Assembly (NCBI GenBank): GCA_024760905.1
Contig: CM045735.1
Location: 31,878,249-31,942,248 of the forward strand
Length of the DNA stretch: 64,000 bases
Reading direction: 5' to 3'
Source of the DNA: Plotosus lineatus
Taxonomy: Eukaryota; Chordata; Actinopteri; Siluriformes; Plotosidae
The notes below the pieces were generated by a model. The model saw nothing but the letters and a program-made list of their open reading frames with translations, searched no databases and was not told the DNA's origin. Position numbers and translations under genes: made by a program. Shown piece by piece: positions 43,798-55,616 of this stretch. Each line of letters opens with the position of its first letter. The first letter of the stretch is position 1.

Positions 43798-45309
43798 AAG
43801 TGGACCAGGAAGTAGCAAAGATTAGTAAGGGTGAAGTGAGGGGGGCATTGAAGAGGATGAAGAATGGAAAGGCAGTTGGTCCTGATGACATACCGGTGGA
43901 GGTATGGAAGTGTCTAGGAGAGGTAGCAGTAGAATTTCTGACAAGAACATTTAACAAGGTCTTAGAGAGTGAGAGGATGCCAGAGGAATGGAGGAGAAGT
44001 GTGCTGGTGCTCATTTTTAAGAACAAGGGAGACGTGCAGAGTTGTGGCAACTACAGAGGGATAAAGTTGATGAGCCATACGATGAAGTTATGGGAAAGAA
44101 TAGTGGAAGCTAGACTAAGGGCAGAGGTCAGCATTTGTGAACAACAGTTTGGTTTCATGCCAAGAAAGAGCACCACAGATGCAGTGTTTGCCTTGAGGAT
44201 GTTAATAGAGAAGTACAGAGAAGGTCAGAAGGAGCTGCATTGTGCCTTTGTGGATCTGGAGAAAGCATATGACAGGGTGCCGAGAGAAGAACTGTGGTAT
44301 TGCATGAGGAAGTCTGGAGTGGCAGAGAAGTATGTTAGAGTGGTGCAGGACATGTATGCGAGATGTAAGACAGTGGTGAGGTGTGCTGTCGGTGCGACAC
44401 AAGAGTTCAAGGTGGAGGTGGGACTGCATCAAGGGTCAGCTCTCAGCCCCTTCTTGTTTGCTATGGTGATGGACAGGCTGACAGACGAGGTTAGACAAGA
44501 TTCCCCATGGACTATGATGTTTGCAGATGACATTGTGATCTGTAGTGAGAGCAGAGAACAAGTGCAGGAAGATCTAGAGAGGTGGAGGTATGCCCTGGAA
44601 AGGAGGGGAATGAAGATTAGCCTCAGTAAGACAGAGTACATGTGCATGAATGACAAGGACCCAAGAGGAACGGTGAGATTACAGGGAGCAGAGATAAGAA
44701 AGGTGGAGGATTTTAAGTACTTAGGCTCAACAATCCAGAGCAATGGAGAGTGTGGAAAAGAGGTCAAGAAGCGTGTGCAGGCAGGTTGAAATGGTTGGAG
44801 AAAAGTGTCCGGTGTGATGTGTGATAGGAGGGTATCGGCAAGAATGAAAGGAAAAGTGTCCAAGACGGTGTTGAGGCCAACGATGTTGTATGGGTTAGAA
44901 ACAGTGGCCCTGGGGAAAAGACAGGAGGCAGAGCTGGAGGTAGCAGAGATGAAAATGTTGAGGTTCTCTTTGGGAGTAACGAGGATGGATAGGATTAGGA
45001 ATGTGCACATCAGAGGGACTGCACATGTAAGACGTTTTGGAGACAAAGTCAGAGAGGCTAGATTGAGATGGTTTGGACATGTACAGAGGAGGGATAGTGA
45101 GTATATTGGTAATAGGATGCTGAGGCTGGAACTACCAGGCAAAAGGCCTAGAGGAAGACCAAAGAGACGATTCATGGATGTGGTGAAGGAGGACATGAAG
45201 GTCGTTGGTGTAAGAGAAGAAGATGCAAAGGATAGGGTGAGATGGAGGCAGATGATTCGCTGTGGAGACCCCTGAAGGGAAAAGCCAAAAGGAAAAGAAG
45301 AAGAAGAAT
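43798..45309 (+). mobile_element. RTE LINE copy RTE-C, 5' truncated, inside the Gypsy element
   Basis: Matches RTE-A from 8785 to the 3' end. Frame 43659-44789 (starting in Gypsy sequence) carries the RT motifs 'FVDLEKAYDRVPR', 'HQGSALSPFLFA' and 'FADDIVICS'. A break near 44790 moves the C-terminal part ('LYGLETVAL', 'RWFGHVQRRD') to frame 44805-45275. The 3' end has 'GAAAAGCCAAAAGGAAAAG' and AAGAAG. The RT frame from 43798 to 44789 is uninterrupted, so this copy is younger or better kept than RTE-A. Confidence 0.92.
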
Positions 45310-45675
45310 GTATTATTCATAGGGGAAGCACTTCAGCATAGAGGGCAAACACAGTCACTGCTGGTGACAAAGAGCAACACAAAAACTTTAAGTACTGGGG
45401 AACTACGGAGTGGGAACTGGTTGAGCGTGGAGCTAAAACCAGGAGCCAGAGAGATCACAGGAAAGCAGGGACATGAAGCGGGACAATCTTCTGGCACCGA
45501 GGTGAAAGCACTGCTTGTCTTAATAGTGTGGTAGATTAGCGAGTGGGATCAAGTGTGCGTGCTGAAATCCACCTGTGTCTGTCAGACACGCCCCTCCGCC
45601 AGCAGCGCTGCAGAGAAACAGAGTTAGCACAGAGCCGCTAAAGTCAAAGTTCCGTCCAAAACATAGACCATAACA
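45310..45675 (-). repeat. Gypsy 5' LTR, truncated at the RTE junction
   Basis: Similar to the 3' LTR from 'CACAAAAACTTTAAGTACTGG' onward, ending CCATAACA at 45675. The roughly 65 bp that correspond to 40993-41059 of the other LTR, the primer-binding site and the gag start are missing where the RTE begins. Confidence 0.87.
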
Positions 45676-45810
45676 AGTGTGAATGTGATCATGATTGGTT
45701 TTGCGTGTTCACCGTGTCATAGTCTATCCCAGTTAACATAGGATCCAGCCTCTGTGCAACCCTACTAGGATTGACTGTGGAAAATCAGTGAAAGAATGAA
45801 TGAAATCACA
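45676..45810 (+). mobile_element. SINE family S2, 3' half, split by the Gypsy insertion
   Basis: Starts with the AGTGT duplication, then 'GTGAATGTGATCATGATTGG', 'CAACCCTACTAGGATTGAC' and a GAATGAATGAA tail. It completes the SINE begun at 40845. Confidence 0.85.
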
Positions 45811-45989
45811 TGCCTTTTTCTGTTTCTAAACACTTGATCTTGGACTTTTCTTTTTACTATAAATTGTTGCAGCATTGTCAAGTCAAGCAATTATGCATGT
45901 GCAAGATAGTTCCTCTGTTCGTGCAGTCTTGCTATTCATATTGCTATTGTAATGAGAAATAGAACCAAAACAAGAGGTAAAACACATGG

Positions 45990-46195
45990 ATAAGAAGGAC
46001 TTCAATTCCTCTAGCAATGTGAAGGAGCCCTCCGAACTATCTTCTGGATTTTTTACCACCTGTCATCTGGCAGAAGGTATAGAATGAGCCATACAATCAT
46101 GTCCAGACTTTGCACAAGCTTCTTGCCTCAGGCAGTAAAAATACTCAACACCCTGGCAACCCCCAGCATCCACCGAGACTCATCATATCTTTAAA
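45990..46195 (+). mobile_element. Possible LINE ORF C-terminal fragment
   Basis: A frame near 46060-46190 reads 'LSSGRRYRMSHTIMSRL' and 'SFLPQAVKILNTLA', resembling the C-termini of L2/CR1-type LINE proteins. No 3' tail was found. Confidence 0.55.
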
Positions 46196-46199
46196 ACAA

Positions 46200-47275
46200 A
46201 CTCCCACTTTAAAATGAACATCAGTGTACACCCACACTTATCTAATGGGAAAAACCTACTCTGCTGTTATGAGACCCAGCTTAAAACCAGAGTTTTTATT
46301 GAGTTATCTAGTAAAAAATATCGTAAATTTTTCATCATAACCCAGCTTTCATACAGACTCAAAACAAGTAAATTTGGTTGTACTGATAAAGAACATTGGA
46401 GATGGAGTGACTTTGAACAAACAATATAAATCATTTTAGAATGTTTACCAAAGAAGCAGCATGCCTGTGGCACAAATGTAGATCAAGGAAAATTAAAGCA
46501 AGACTAATTAGATATACAAATGCCTTAGCTCAGACACCGTCCACCATTGCTGATTTGGCAAAAGCTGTGAATAACTAACCACATTGTCATTCATGACCAT
46601 AATACATAATTCTGGATTGTAAACAGAAGAGAATAAAAGTCTTCTTTACTCTACTTCGGGCAAAAGCAATGGACTTTCTGAACGCATGACATGCTTTGTT
46701 CTTTTTTGGGCCACCTTTGATAGGTACTTACCACTGCATGTCAGGACTCCAGAAAACCTGCTATTGGAGATGGATAAACCTGGTCAGTTATTTAGCCATC
46801 ACAATGTGACCCTTGTCAAAACACTCAAATCCTCACCATTGCTTATTTTTCTTGCTTCCAATGCAACACGTTTGAGAACTGATTGTTAACATTCTGCCTA
46901 ATCCTTGGCAGGCTGCACTGAAATAAGACAATTAACGTTGGATAAGAAGGTTTGGTGTGTTTTAGTGTTCAAGTCCATCTCAAAGGCCAGGGCCTGGTGC
47001 ATTCTAACAATAGAAAAGCTTGTCTTCATGGACCTCTAATGGGGCATTGTTTTGCTATAACAGGCTTGGGCCTGTTAGATTCAGTATTTTTATTTTAAAG
47101 GAAACCAAAAAAGTCTGCCATGTTGCAGATTTGCTAGGTTTAAGTGTCTTTATAAAAAAAACAGGCTCACACACACCACAGTTCAGACTCGAACACAATA
47201 AAAAGCACAAAATAACTCAGACAGGCAAACAGACTTTCAGGTAAATAAATGATAGCTGAGCATATGCCAAAAATA
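46200..47275. other. Intron 2, no recognised element
   Basis: No supported gene. Open frames at 46214-46429 and 46686-46889 have no family features. Confidence 0.5.
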
Positions 47276-47279
47276 GCCC

Positions 47280-47632
47280 TCACTCACTCACTTGCTAAAT
47301 TGTTTAATCATACTAGGGTCACAGGTAGGCTGGAGCCTAGTTCAGCTGACTCTGGGTAAAGGTAGGGGACACCCTGAACAGCTCGCCGGTCTGTATCAGA
47401 GTTAAAACACACACAGTCATAGTCCCACTCAGGGACAATTTATAATGACCAATTAGCTTAATGTGCATGCCTTTGGACTGTGTGGAGCAACCAGAAGAAA
47501 CCCATGTAAGCATAGGAAGAACAATGTCAAATGCACACAGAAACTTCCTTACTGAGCCCAGGACTTGCACCCGGGACTTTTTTGCAGTAAGGAGGGCATA
47601 CCATCTACTATGCCACTGCACCACCTTGGCAA
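47280..47632 (-). mobile_element. SINE family S2
   Basis: Minus orientation: tail 'CACTTGCTAAATTGTTTAATC' at the left; head with 'CTATGCCACTGCACCACC' at the right. Confidence 0.83.
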
Positions 47633-47808
47633 AACAGCAAATGTTAAATGTCTAGAAGTCGAACAAGTAACCTTGACATAATACAAATGATAAAGATAGG
47701 CGTCTCTGTGTGTGTCTGTGTTAGTTATGACAAATAAGGCTGGTCTACAGGGAGATTTTAAGTTATAAGAGGATTTATAGGTCTCTAGATCCATTAGGTA
47801 CCCAATTT

Positions 47809-47813
<5 letters not shown>

Positions 47814-47898
<85 letters not shown>
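47814..47898. repeat. (GA)n microsatellite
   Basis: About 42 uninterrupted GA units. Confidence 0.97.
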
Positions 47899-47900
<2 letters not shown>

Positions 47901-48074
47901 GTTTAGGGATATACAGCCTTCCTTAAAGGGATTACCGAGCTTAATTCATTATGTGGATTGTAATTTACACACATAAACACACAGATGCATGGCATGGTAC
48001 TCCAGGGAAATGTTAGGCACTGAAACAGCCTCTCTCTATAAAAATATCCCCCTTCGCATCCCAGCACACACATG

Positions 48075-48215
48075 TGGAGGTAGTGGTAGGCTAGTGGTTA
48101 ATGTGATGCATTACTGATCCGAGGGTCAACAGTTCAATCCCCGCTATCACCAGTGTTGGGCCCTTGAGCAAGACCCTTAACCTTTAATTGCTCAGTTGTA
48201 TAAAAAAATGATAAG
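48075..48215 (+). repeat. tRNA-like dispersed repeat
   Basis: 'GGTAGGCTAGTGGTTAATGTG' and 'ACAGTTCAATCCCCGC' form a tRNA-like head; 'GGGCCCTTGAGCAAGACCC' follows. It is perhaps related to S4 and to the repeat at 13490. Confidence 0.65.
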
Positions 48216-48231
48216 TGTAAGTCACTGTGAA

Positions 48232-48595
48232 AGGGCAGTGGTGGCCTGGTGGTAAGTGTCCTGGCGTTAAGTGATAATCGCTGATCCCAAAGTTGGGGGT
48301 TCAAGCCCCACTTTTAACAGGTTGTCGCACAGGTTGTCAACCCCACCCCACTCCCCGCAGCTAACTGGGTTATCAAAGGCCAGCCATTGGTTTTCACTGT
48401 CTCCGATGAGAGGTATGTAAAAGAACCATTGCTGACTTTCGACAAGATGTACAGCTGTCAGGATGTTTCTTCCCTGTGATGGTGAGCCTGGCGAGCTGTC
48501 CAGGGTGTACTCTGCCTTCACCCAGAATCAGCTGAGATGGGTGACAGCCTCCCCATGACCCTAATTAGGATTAAACAATTCAGAAAATGGATGAC
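48232..48595 (+). mobile_element. SINE family S1b (L2-like tail)
   Basis: Head 'GGGCAGTGGTGGCCTGGTGG' with 'GGGGGTTCAAGCCCCAC'; the L2-like tail from about 48480 ends 'CCCTAATTAGGATTAAAC' and AGAAAATGGATG. Confidence 0.86.
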
Positions 48596-48717
48596 TGGAT
48601 TAAGTAAAGATAAAACAGTAAGTATGTTTAAAATTATTTTCCCTGTCATGACTTTGAAATGGTCATAATGAATTTTAGATCAAATATAAATACTTTGCTA
48701 TTTTATATTTCCTTCGC

Positions 48718-48791
48718 AAAATGCCAGCTGAGATAGACTCCAGGCTTCCTGTGACCCTGGTAAGATCAAGCAAATCTGCAAATGGGTGAGT

Positions 48792-48842
<51 letters not shown>
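48718..48842 (+). repeat. S2 tail fragment with (GA)n expansion
   Basis: 'GCCAGCTGAGATAGACTCC' and 'GTGACCCTGGTAAGATCAAG' are the S2/L2-like tail. The GTGAGTGAGT end has turned into a (GA)n run (48796-48842). Confidence 0.78.
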
Positions 48843-50745
48843 TACTTGGCCATTTTATGAACCCCCAAAATGCCTCCTGCCTCCAGCTCAGCTGTCAAAA
48901 AAGACCAAGTACTTCTTATAACGTCAAAAACAATTCTTCCAAACTGTTCTGGACTGTTTTTTCCCCTGGAAACAATGCGATCAGTTCATGCCCCCCACTG
49001 TTTCTCCTTATCTAAAAATATTATGGGGCTTTATGTAGTGTTGAAAAGCAGAAATTTCTGCCTGTTTATAACCACAAAAGTGTTTTGACTTTGGAAGCAA
49101 GAACTAATAATTTATTTTAATAAGTAAACACATTCATCTTTGTTACCTAGGTATGAACTTTGCTTACTGAAACTATGGTACTACATACTTCTGTTTTGAA
49201 TGCGAATGAAATTTGATAAATACAATTTTAGCTGTGATTGTTATTTTCCCCCAAAACACAAGGTTGGTCTCCTCAGCTGGCTGAGCTTTTGTTTGTTTGT
49301 TTGTTTAAGTTTTGTTACTTAGCCATGAAAATGAGGCTTCACTTATGATTTTTATTACTCAATATTATTCAATAAAGTTCCTAAACGTGGCCCTGCAATG
49401 ATCTGGAACATCGGCATAGGAACAAGGGTGGCCGGTGGGGCCTTGGCCCCATCACTATAAATCTAGGGGGGCAATAGCCTGTTGCCACACAACCCCCCCC
49501 CCCCAGTTTTACAGTTCAATACAAAATGAGTAGAGGCTTTGACAGCTAAGTCACAACTAATAGCAGATACTAATTGAGTAGTATGTTATTATCTGATCGA
49601 GTTGTATGTACTTTCAGTGATTCTGATGCAACTACAAGTGTCTATTTATAGCATAGACCTTTCTAATATTAATTACAGTACATGGTTCTGGATTGGGTAA
49701 AGACTGGAATTCTAAGAGGAGGTTAAAGACCTATCTACACAGCACCATGACGCAACAAAGAATGAACAATACACTTGTTTGCCATGTCCACAAGAAACAA
49801 CTTGACAGTACAGTATTTGTATGGATGATATATTACAGTATTTGTATGGATGATATATTAAAGGATTTTGTAACAAGAAACGACAGGCGAGTGAGCTACT
49901 TTGGCAAATAAACATTTGTCTTTAAACAAACAGTTAAATATGAATATTATTATTGTACTGTATTATATAATATAATGTGTTTAAATACATGGATTCATTC
50001 ACAAACCTTTGCTATAGAATTACTATTGATTCTTATACATGTAGATGTATATTATATGTAGACACCAGTCTTGATGTATACGTCCAGCCTTATATTTTTT
50101 ATAAGTGACAAAAGCATGTAATAGTTTAGCTTAATATTAATAATAAATGTTCTTGAAAATGAGACATTTACACGTTTACACATTTTGTAACTTTAAAATA
50201 ATAAAATAAATTGTTTATTGGCCTACTTAGTTGTTTATTGGCCTACTACCATGCTTAAAGAGTTATATAATTATATAAAGTAGATATTAATTCCAGTTAA
50301 TATACATTATGCTGTTTGATGTATTAATATATATTAATGATATCAAATGATTTGAAATAAAATATTATTATTTTATTTTCAATGTTCTAGACTGTTACTT
50401 TATATATTTTTTTTTTTCTCAAACGTGAAGCTCGGTTTAAATTCCAAATATATTCATGTGATGATATGCACAATGTATGATATATCTACAAAACATTATT
50501 GGTGATTTATACACAGAAATTTCACCAAAATGCACATCTGGTCTTTAAAAACTCAAAGTTTTTCTTCTGTGGGAGCATGCCCCAGACCCCCGTACTTGGC
50601 GACTGCTACTGCAGTCGCTTGGTCATCCTTCGGCTGACTTTGTATTATCCATGCATGTTGCTTTGCCCTCCCACCCCCCACTTTTTAACGGCTTCCTATG
50701 CGTATGATCTGGAACGCTGTTGCATACATTCATAGCCATGCACAC
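48843..50745. other. Intron 2, AT-rich, no recognised gene
   Basis: Contains a C-run near 49492-49503, a 29-bp tandem duplication near 49818-49860 (the string ATGGATGATATATTA recurs) and long AT-rich stretches. No coding or SINE sequence is recognised. Confidence 0.5.
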
Positions 50746-50746
50746 G

Positions 50747-50825
<79 letters not shown>
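50747..50825. repeat. (CG)n(CA)n microsatellite
   Basis: A short CGCGCG run followed by about 36 CA units. Confidence 0.95.
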
Positions 50826-50827
<2 letters not shown>

Positions 50828-50989
50828 TTGAAACATGAATGTGTTTTGGATATACAGTACTGGATACAGTAGTATTGAAGGCCGTGAACTTTGTGCCCTC
50901 AAGAGCCACTGCATTAAAAACATGATTCTGTCATGGTAATCACTGCCTGGACTCTGGAACACTTCCAGAAAAAAAAATGTCTCACACAC

Positions 50990-51200
50990 ACAACTAGTCA
51001 CAGTCAAAGGTACACCTTGAGACAATTAGGAACAATCACTTAGCTTAATGTGGGATTTGGATTGTGGGAGTCAACTGGAATAACTGGAAGAAACCCACTT
51101 AAGCAAAGAGAGAACAGGACCAAAACTTGTATCCAAGACTTTCTTGCTGAGAGGCAGATGTGCTAACCACTAAACCACTAGACGGCTATGCTGCCCACTG
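50990..51200 (-). mobile_element. SINE family S2, tail missing
   Basis: Minus orientation: body 'GGATTGTGGGAGTCAACTGG' and head with 'GTGCTAACCACTAAACCAC'. Confidence 0.75.
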
Positions 51201-51963
51201 ACCAATCAGAATCCAGTGAAATAAGCCTTTTATTATTTTATTGGGATTTTAAGCAAGGATTTTAGCACAGAGCTACTGGAACAACGTGATACGTACATTG
51301 AAATAATCTATCACAAGCCTAATTAAATACATGCATTTGATTTTTAAAATGCACAGCATTTTGTTTCACAACCTATTGAGGTTAGTGTAATTTAAATTAA
51401 ATTCATTTTTAACCATTGTGATCAAGATAACAAAGCATCATGCTCATGTTTCTATAATTAAACTTCTACATTTAAACTGCACATTCTGATTGTATTACCA
51501 TATCTTGTTCAGTCACTTGATGCTATATGGCATCATTTATACATCACTATAATGTTGACCACTATTATCAGATTTTCAGAATTTGAACGTAATGACAGTA
51601 CAGCCGAACAAATCATCAAGCACGGCATGTGCATACAGCCCAAGGACAACAACAGTTCCACTATCTGAGTTTGATTTATCAGCCTGTCTGCTGGGAAGAT
51701 GCTATCGGTGTATATCTGTCCTGCACTGTGGGACCTCTGAATAAATCATTGGCACGTTGTAGATTTGCACTTGATTAGCTTACCCTACAAACACACAGGG
51801 ATGAAAAGAGCAAAGATTTATTGACCACAATAATTAGTAAATGGCTAAATCTAAGTGCAACACTGCTAAGAATACACTAAAAGCAACAACGCTGAAGAAC
51901 CAAATGGTGTTGTATAAAGATTTGTTGGTTTTTATCTCATGCTTCGTAAAGGTTGATTGAAAG

Positions 51964-51967
<4 letters not shown>
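51200..51967. other. Intron 2, no recognised element
   Basis: AT-rich, no supported feature. Confidence 0.5.

Positions 51968-52045
<78 letters not shown>
51968..52045. repeat. (AT)n microsatellite
   Basis: About 39 AT units. Confidence 0.96.
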
Positions 52046-52046
<1 letters not shown>

Positions 52047-52222
52047 CCTGCCAAAACAGTTGCCACTTCAATTTAAATGAGAAAAATACTGCAGTGCATA
52101 TATTTCAGCTGCCAACATATTACTTAACCTGAAGTGATGCAGTGAGTACCTTTTCATCTCTTGAACGACCATGTAAGAAGAGATCAAATGGTCATATGTA
52201 ACTTCATTTTGGCAGTGCAATA

Positions 52223-54627
52223 CAGGGATCCCTCGCAACTTCGCGCTTCAATTAATGCGGCTTCAGTGCATCGCGGCTTAAAAAAAAATTTAAATAAATA
52301 TTAATCAAATAAAAAATAAGGAAATTAAGGAACAACTTATATTTATGAGCTATTTTTCTGTACATTTTATTCCATTTCTATTTCTACTTGTTCTTCAATT
52401 TCATTTCACTTTCACTTTCAATTTCAAACTTCCCAACCAGCACACCCATGTTGGTCCCACGTGGGTAAAAGCCGGGCCAGCTAGGCGGATCTGGGCCAGC
52501 ATGGGTTTCAAAGCGGATTACTGCTGGGCCCCTTGTGGACTACCGTAGATCTCGAGAAAGCATGTGACCTATACGGAGCCATTTTCAAAGTGTTTTGGAG
52601 AAAGAAAGAAGCACGTGTAAATACAAAGTTCTGGATTACTCTAATTTCAAGTTATTTGGTGACGAAATCAGTGAGTTTTTTTTTTATAACACATTATATG
52701 TATTTATTCTGTAGAATGGTTTTAATGGAATACTTTTTGCTGCATTTATTTTAAGCTAGCCCTGTCATGACAAAATTCAAGTCGCTGGCTAAAGCCTAAA
52801 CAGCATGCCGGGCAGCATGCACAATCCGGTCAATCCACCATTAAATATTAGGCCTACCAGTAAATTAGCAGGCCAAATAACAGTATTACGGGCAGGTCTA
52901 TAGTATTGGCCCATAATTTATTATTGACATGAAGCATGTTCCGCACATAACACTCTGTAGTGAGTCTTTGATCTATAGTAGGCCCAGTCAACACAGCAAC
53001 ATGGGGCCCAGCTGGGGGCCATATGGGACAAAATATGGGGCCCAGTTGGGCTACCCATCTGGGCCCCAGAAGATTTTGTCCATGGGTTCTATTTGGGCCC
53101 CATCTGGGCTAGCCCAGATGGGCTAAAATATGGGTCCCACGTGGGCAGCACCTGGGCTAGCCCAGATGGGCTAAAATATGGGTCCCTCACGGGTGACACA
53201 TGGGCTTGCCCAGATGGGCTAAAGCATGGGTCCCATATGGGTAAAAAATGGGCTTGCCCAGGTGGGCTAAAATGTGGGTCCCATATAGGCAACACATGGG
53301 AACGCATTTGCCTTGTACCAAAATGGTTTAAATGCTGGGTCCTGCATGAGCTTTTCTTTATACAGCAAGGTAATGGGTCCAACATTCCTAAGCCTTAATT
53401 CTAATTATTTAATTCTAATAACTTATAAACGCTTCAATGTATTAATTATTTTAAATCAAGTTATACTTCCAGACTGGGTGCAAAGTCACTGTTGACCATT
53501 TTGTGTGATTTGTATTATTACCTTTTCGTGGGGCAATTGTGTTTTTGGTATTACAAAATTCATGTTATAAAATGATACATCTAGCTTTTTATTTGATTGT
53601 TTTACTTTGTTGGCTTTGGAATTAGCACACATGATAATTGAAAGTAATGCCATTTGAAATGGTGAAAATTTCATGTGGCATTTAAACAGAGGATCTGGCT
53701 TAACAAGCTTCAAGCGAGACCCATACTTTATTGTCTTACTTTCAGACGAGCTCAGGAATGTTGGACCCATTACCTTGCTGTACAAGGAAAAGCTTATGCA
53801 GGACCCAGCTTTTAAACTGTTTTGGTACAAGGCCCATGCATTACCATTACCATTTACCAAGCCCATTTTTTACCCATATGGGACCCATGCTTTAGCCCAT
53901 CTGGGCAAGCCCATGTGTCGCCCGTGTGGGACCCATATTTTAGCCCATCTGGGCAAGCCCATGTGTCACCCGTGTGGGACCCATATTTTAGCCCATCTGG
54001 GCAAGCCCATGTGTCGCCCGTGTGGGACCCATATTTTAGCCCATCTGGGCAAGCCCATGTGTCACCTGTGAGGGACCCATATTTTAGCCCATCTGGGCAA
54101 GCCCATGTGTCACCTGTGTGGGACCCATATTTTAGCTCATGTGGGCTAGCCCAGTTGCTGCCCATGTGGGACCCATATTTTAGCCCATCTGGGCTAGCCC
54201 AGTGCCTGCCCAAGTGGGACCCATATTTTAGCCCATGTGGGCAAGCCCAGATGGGGCCAACATAGAAATACTGTACAAAACCTTCTGGAGCCCAGATTGG
54301 TAGCCCAACTGGGTCCCATATTTTGTCCCATATGGCCCCCATGTCTCCGTGCTGACTGGGTTGGACAGTTTGGTATCTCTGAATGTTTGCAAAACGAATG
54401 ATGGTGAGTTGGAGAGCGTGTGTATTTATTTTACTTACTGCTTATGTTTTTTTTTCTTTTTAATTGCTATTATAGGCATGTATAGCATTTGATATGTATT
54501 TATTGATATTATATACACATATGCATGTACGTATACGTCAGTCTGGGTGGGTGGGGGTTGATTCCACTTCGAGGATTTTGCGTGGGGATCTCTTTCCCAA
54601 TTAACCGCAGAAAGTGAGGGACCCCTG
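52223..54627. mobile_element. TA-flanked Tigger-type element carrying a foldback structure
   Basis: Termini CAGGGATCCCTCGCAACTTC (left) and, inverted, CAGGGGTCCCTCACTTTCTG (right), flanked by TA (52221-52222 and 54628-54629). These ends resemble Tigger terminal repeats. The 2.4-kb interior encodes no transposase. Most of it is the foldback element of the next entry. Confidence 0.85.
52983..54360. mobile_element. Foldback element with 48-bp tandem repeats in inverted arms
   Basis: The left end CCCAGTCAACACAGC and the right end (inverted) CCCAGTCAGCACGGA are followed by matching arms. 'GGCCATATGGGACAAAATATGG' is shared in part, then tandem units containing 'GATGGGCTAAAATATGGGTC' on the left and its complement on the right. 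The motif start recurs every 48 bp: four times on the left (53121, 53169, 53217, 53265) and eight times on the right (53893 to 54229). The arms are separated by about 360 bp. No transposase is seen. Confidence 0.88.
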
Positions 54628-54734
54628 TATATATTTTCAAATATAAAATAAATGTGGATTGTGCAAAAAAAATTCATTAAATTCATAAATAAAATTTGCC
54701 AAAAAGATTCCAATGGATTATTTTGTTTCAAATA

Positions 54735-55085
54735 AGTTTAATTATTTATTTCATTAATTTATTGAGCTACTCAATCCTATTGATGGTCGTGCGGTGGCTG
54801 GCACCCATTGTAGCAGTCTCTGGGCAAGAGCAGAGTACACGCTGGACAGCTCACTAGGCCATTGTCAGACCAGCACACATACAACAGTTCATACTCACAC
54901 CTGGGGCAATTTGAACCCAATCAGACTACTGTGCATGTTTTTTGACTATGGAAGGAAACCAGTATGCGGAGGAAACCCACTGAGAGAGCATGCAAACTCC
55001 ACATAGATATGCCCCAAACACTGGTATCGAATCTAGGACCTGCTGGCTGTAAGGTGTACATGCTAACCTCTGCGCCACCCCAACT
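54735..55085 (-). mobile_element. SINE family S2
   Basis: Minus orientation: tail at 54740-54800; body 'GGGGCAATTTGAACCCAATC'; head with 'TGCTAACCTCTGCGCCACC' at the right. Confidence 0.83.
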
Positions 55086-55164
55086 GTGCTAATTACCGTG
55101 AACAGCTATCAACCGCCATTAACTACCAACAAATTATTGTCCACTACAGCTATAATAGAAACCT

Positions 55165-55187
55165 TTTTTTTTTTTTTTTTTTTTTTC
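55165..55187. repeat. Poly-T tract
   Basis: About 22 T in a row. Confidence 0.93.
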
Positions 55188-55264
55188 AAGAAAAAGAATA
55201 AAAATAAAAAAGAACTTTCTTCCAGCAAACATTTAATTGAAAGATATATATATTATCTGTAATG

Positions 55265-55605
55265 CATATAGTCATTCATTCATTGTTTAAGTCACTTAAT
55301 CCTAATTAGGGTCACAGGGTTGATGCCACCCATCTCAGACAACACTGAGTGATGGCAAGATACACCCTGGACAGTTTGCCAAGAAATCGCAGGGCAAACA
55401 CTCTAATCACACTCACACCTTAGGGGCAATTTGGAACAGCCAAATAGCGTACATGCATGTTTTTGGACTGTGGGAGGAAACCCACGCAAGCAAGAACAGG
55501 GTAGAACATGTAAATATCACGCTGAAACACCCAAACTGGGAATCAAATCCAGAACCTTCTGGCTGTGAGGCAGATGTGCTAACCATTATGCCACCGTGCT
55601 GTCTG
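55265..55605 (-). mobile_element. SINE family S2
   Basis: Minus orientation: tail 'AATCCTAATTAGGGTCACAGG' at the left; head with 'AACCATTATGCCACCGTGC' at the right. Confidence 0.86.
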
Positions 55606-55616
55606 ATGTACATACT

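Larger units (their letters stand above)
40993..45675 (-). mobile_element. Ty3/Gypsy LTR retrotransposon with chromodomain, degraded, containing an RTE insertion
   Basis: The element reads on the minus strand from TGTTATGG at 45675 to GTCACA at 40993. A perfect 5-bp target duplication AGTGT flanks it. In order it has a truncated 5' LTR, an inserted RTE fragment, the gag zinc knuckle, a protease remnant, part of RT, RNase H, integrase, chromodomain, a purine-rich tract and the 3' LTR. Without the RTE only about 3.2 kb remains, so much of gag, RT and the integrase N-terminus has been lost. The chromodomain places it with the chromovirus branch. It has the same orientation as unc5d. Confidence 0.92.

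Noticed and set aside
46686..46889. 67-codon open frame
   Set aside because: No domain or conserved motif; length expected by chance.
53100..54250. CRISPR-like regular repeats
   Set aside because: Units are contiguous tandem repeats in inverted arms without spacers, in an animal genome.
53673..54342. Two overlapping frames of 130-160 codons with 16-residue repeats
   Set aside because: They arise from the 48-bp tandem unit of the foldback element and are open on both strands; no start, splice or family support.
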